From Zanthoxylum bungeanum (taxonomy: Eukaryota > Streptophyta > Magnoliopsida > Sapindales > Rutaceae): a stretch of 64,000 nucleotides of DNA. A program made the position numbers and the translations under genes. Location of the stretch: the NCBI GenBank assembly GCA_019454045.1, contig SKCR01032774.1:310001-374000 (forward strand). Reading direction: 5' to 3'. A model generated the notes under the pieces. The model was not told the origin of the DNA and did not search any database. It was given only the letters and a program-made list of their open reading frames with translations. Positions within the stretch are counted from its first letter, which is position 1. Each line of letters starts with the position of its first letter. Shown piece by piece: positions 62,130-64,000 of the stretch.

Positions 62130-63341
62130 TGAGATTCGAACCACCGCCATTTGATAATGGTGTAATCTTACCGTAAGATCAAATAAGCCGTGTGCTTTGG
62201 AAACTATATCAAATTCAGTTGGAAGAAAAAGATGCATGTATGAATGAAGAAGGAAAAATCAAAGGACAAAATATCAGAACTTTACTCTGAACACACCATT
62301 GAAGGACTTCATGACCGTCATCCTTAGTAAACAACAGAGCATAAATATAGCAAAAATTCAAAATTATGGGAACATAATATTCAAATCACATTAGCAAGTC
62401 ATTGCGCTAGACACAATAGAAAGTAAGATTTTTATGATAATTTTGAATCATTAATGATTGTTATGTTTAATTATTTATTCAAAGTGTTCATTTCAGATCA
62501 AATAAGCTCAAATATTAGGTTGTGTTTAGCGCAATGACTTCCTATCTGTTTCGTCACGAGTTCGAACTTTGAACATAATCTCTTTATAGAAAAATTAATC
62601 ATCAAGAAATTCTCCAAACCCTACTTATAGAGAGAGCTTTATGTGTGGATGCTGGTTTTCGCCCGAGGTCCACAATCAGAATTTGTAGATTGGGGGCATT
62701 AACGATCCTGCAAAACAAAGATAAAATGAACGGGAGTAGACTACCACCGGTATGGTGGGTGCCGGGTACACTCCAACGCTCAAGTCAGTATAGTGAAATG
62801 AGCTGCCATTTATGTAATATGAGGAAATAAGGCTTATTGTTACCTTACTCTCTTTTGATAGCCGTGAGGGCGGTGACAAAGGAATGGAATTCTCAGAACT
62901 TGTGTCAGAGAATAGGAGTTTTTAAGTGTGTTGTTTTTCCTGCCTCGAACCTTGAGTTATCTTCCCTTTTATAGATCTAAAAAGAGAATATTTTGTAGCT
63001 GTGATGAAAGCTGGAAGTGGGTCCACAATGTGCTGATATACCTGGCTATGGAACCCATAACGTGTCTTGGATCCAACTTTCGGCGTTGCATGTGTCTATG
63101 TTTAGAAAAAGCAAAAATAGTTAGTAACAATCATGTCTTATGCTGTCTATTTTAGCTTTTCATTTGTAGTGTTCTGTATCGGTAGAATAAAGTCTAATGG
63201 GCTGAGTTTTCTAATATGTTTTTTAAGGGCCAATATTTATGGGCTTTTAGTATAAAATCTTGACGTGAAAAGACAGTTTTACCCTCGGGTCCAATTTTGG
63301 CACGTACATTATGTATATTTTTACTAAAACCCTTGGGAATA
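62130..63341. repeat. Dispersed repeats, one interrupted copy
   Basis: 62410-62640 and 63310-63341 are related to the two ends of 24240-24700. The sequence between (62640-63300), which includes GGTGCCGGGTACACTCCAACG and the following CTCAAGTCAGT, is extra in this copy and so is probably a later insertion. Its ends were not fixed. A B-box-like GAGTTCGAACTTTG lies near 62560. No gene is seen. Confidence 0.45.
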
Positions 63342-63552
63342 TGTTAGCTTAACCAAACTCCTAATTTCTTGAAAAGGAAATTCTGAAATTCATCGATTCT
63401 CTGTCAAACGTGAGGCTTACACTTTATAGTTCTCAACTGAGGATTCAGTTACAAGAATACAATGGCTAACAAACTCAGCTAAGGATTCAGTTACAAGAAT
63501 AATTGGACTAACAGCTTTGTAACTAACTATTAACTAATTAACAATCTTAACA
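63342..63552 (-). repeat. Probable 3' LTR of the chromodomain gypsy element
   Basis: 211 bp, TGTTAGCTT...AATCTTAACA, with inverted TGTTA/TAACA ends. It lies 89 bases beyond the Pol stop on the same strand. The minus strand just before it reads GGCGGCAAAGTT, a possible purine tract. On the left it breaks the dispersed repeat exactly after GGGAATA. The other LTR would lie beyond the window. Confidence 0.5.
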
Positions 63553-63641
63553 AACTTTGCCGCCAAAAACTTTACTAACAAAGTAACAATCTTGATCCTC
63601 TGAGGTCTGTTGTTCTGCTGCTGCAGTGGTCCCTCCTGTTG

Positions 63642-64000
63642 CTACAGCTGCTGTTGTGTAACATTACCGGCCCCATTGAAACTGACCTTGTCCTCCCAAG
63701 TTGTCTGGAATGCTGCCAAGTCCTCCCAAGTGGTGTCTTCTGGAGGACGTTGCTTCCATTGGACTAGGATTTGGGGAACCTGAAGGTGGCCATGTGACAC
63801 TATTCGAGAACTCAACCCAGCCAATGGTTGTAAAGTGAAATCAAAGTCTGCCATAGGTAGGGAAGTAAGAGAGGACTCGGAAGCTGGGATGTTGGATCTA
63901 TAGGCTTTCAATTGGGACACATGAAAAATTGGGTGGATACGAGAAGTATCAGGCAACTGCAAATTTGTATATTTGAGCTGCTGGATTGACATGGAACAGT
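63642..64000 (-). pseudogene. Ty3/gypsy Pol C-terminus with chromodomain, cut by window end
   Basis: The end of integrase (QLPDTSRIHPIFHVSQLKAY, the conserved C-terminal phrase) is followed by a chromodomain-like segment, VPQILVQWKQRPPEDTTWED, then KVSFNGAGNVT and a stop near 63642. This marks a chromovirus, probably the Reina group. The chromodomain steers integration to particular chromatin. About 116 codons are visible without lesions; the rest lies past 64000, so whether the whole gene is intact cannot be judged. Confidence 0.85.

Overview
This is nuclear DNA from a flowering plant, most likely a eudicot. The evidence is a four-exon PIP2-type aquaporin gene, a proline-rich cell-wall/membrane protein gene, and a deep stack of plant transposons (Ty1/copia, Ty3/gypsy of Athila-like and chromovirus type, hAT, Helitron and SINE). 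Base composition is AT-rich with many poly-A/T runs. No bacterial, organellar, CRISPR, rRNA or tRNA gene content is visible.

Only two host genes can be supported, both on the minus strand. A proline-rich type I membrane protein lies at 10244-11295 (about 31 copies of an 8-residue Pro repeat, with one base missing inside the array). A complete PIP2 aquaporin lies at 25344-27570 (287 residues, introns at the usual PIP positions, and a SINE in each of introns 1 and 2). A short helical reading frame at 11472-11651 may be an exon remnant.

Almost everything else is nested mobile DNA, and many boundaries can be set to the base from target-site duplications (TSDs). 1-1683: old LTR-like DNA. 1689-9603: copia element (TSD ACTTC) split by a solo LTR at 6949-8481 (TSD CCAAG). 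9667-9847: SINE (TSD ATATTATAA). 13516-14406: 3' part of a hAT transposon next to a solo LTR at 14414-15672. 16236-19686: minus-strand Ty3/gypsy derivative (TSD CTACC). 20093-22768: hAT MITE split by a solo gypsy LTR at 20612-22745 (TSD GAACC). 29212-34939: gag-only, Athila-like element on the minus strand (TSD GCCAA) with a tRNA-Asp primer site, itself inside an older LTR fragment. 36240-49310: copia relic holding both a solo LTR at 36505-37798 (TSD CATGT) and a 10.2-kb copia element at 37836-48021 (TSD GTACA). 50226-50786: intact hAT MITE (TSD GTATTTTG). 51653-54050: gypsy LTR remnant. 55071-55966: two Helitron-like elements in tandem. About 57230-62129: a chromovirus-type LTR split by a 2.6-kb solo LTR at 57989-60599 (TSD TATAT). 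63342 to the window end: 3' end of a chromodomain-carrying Ty3/gypsy element on the minus strand.

No new gene system stands out. The less ordinary signals are the clusters of palindromes of different sequence near the TATA boxes of several related Athila-like LTRs, a G-box array in one of these LTRs, repeated terminal hairpins in a Helitron, and a paralogous empty site that confirms a MITE insertion.
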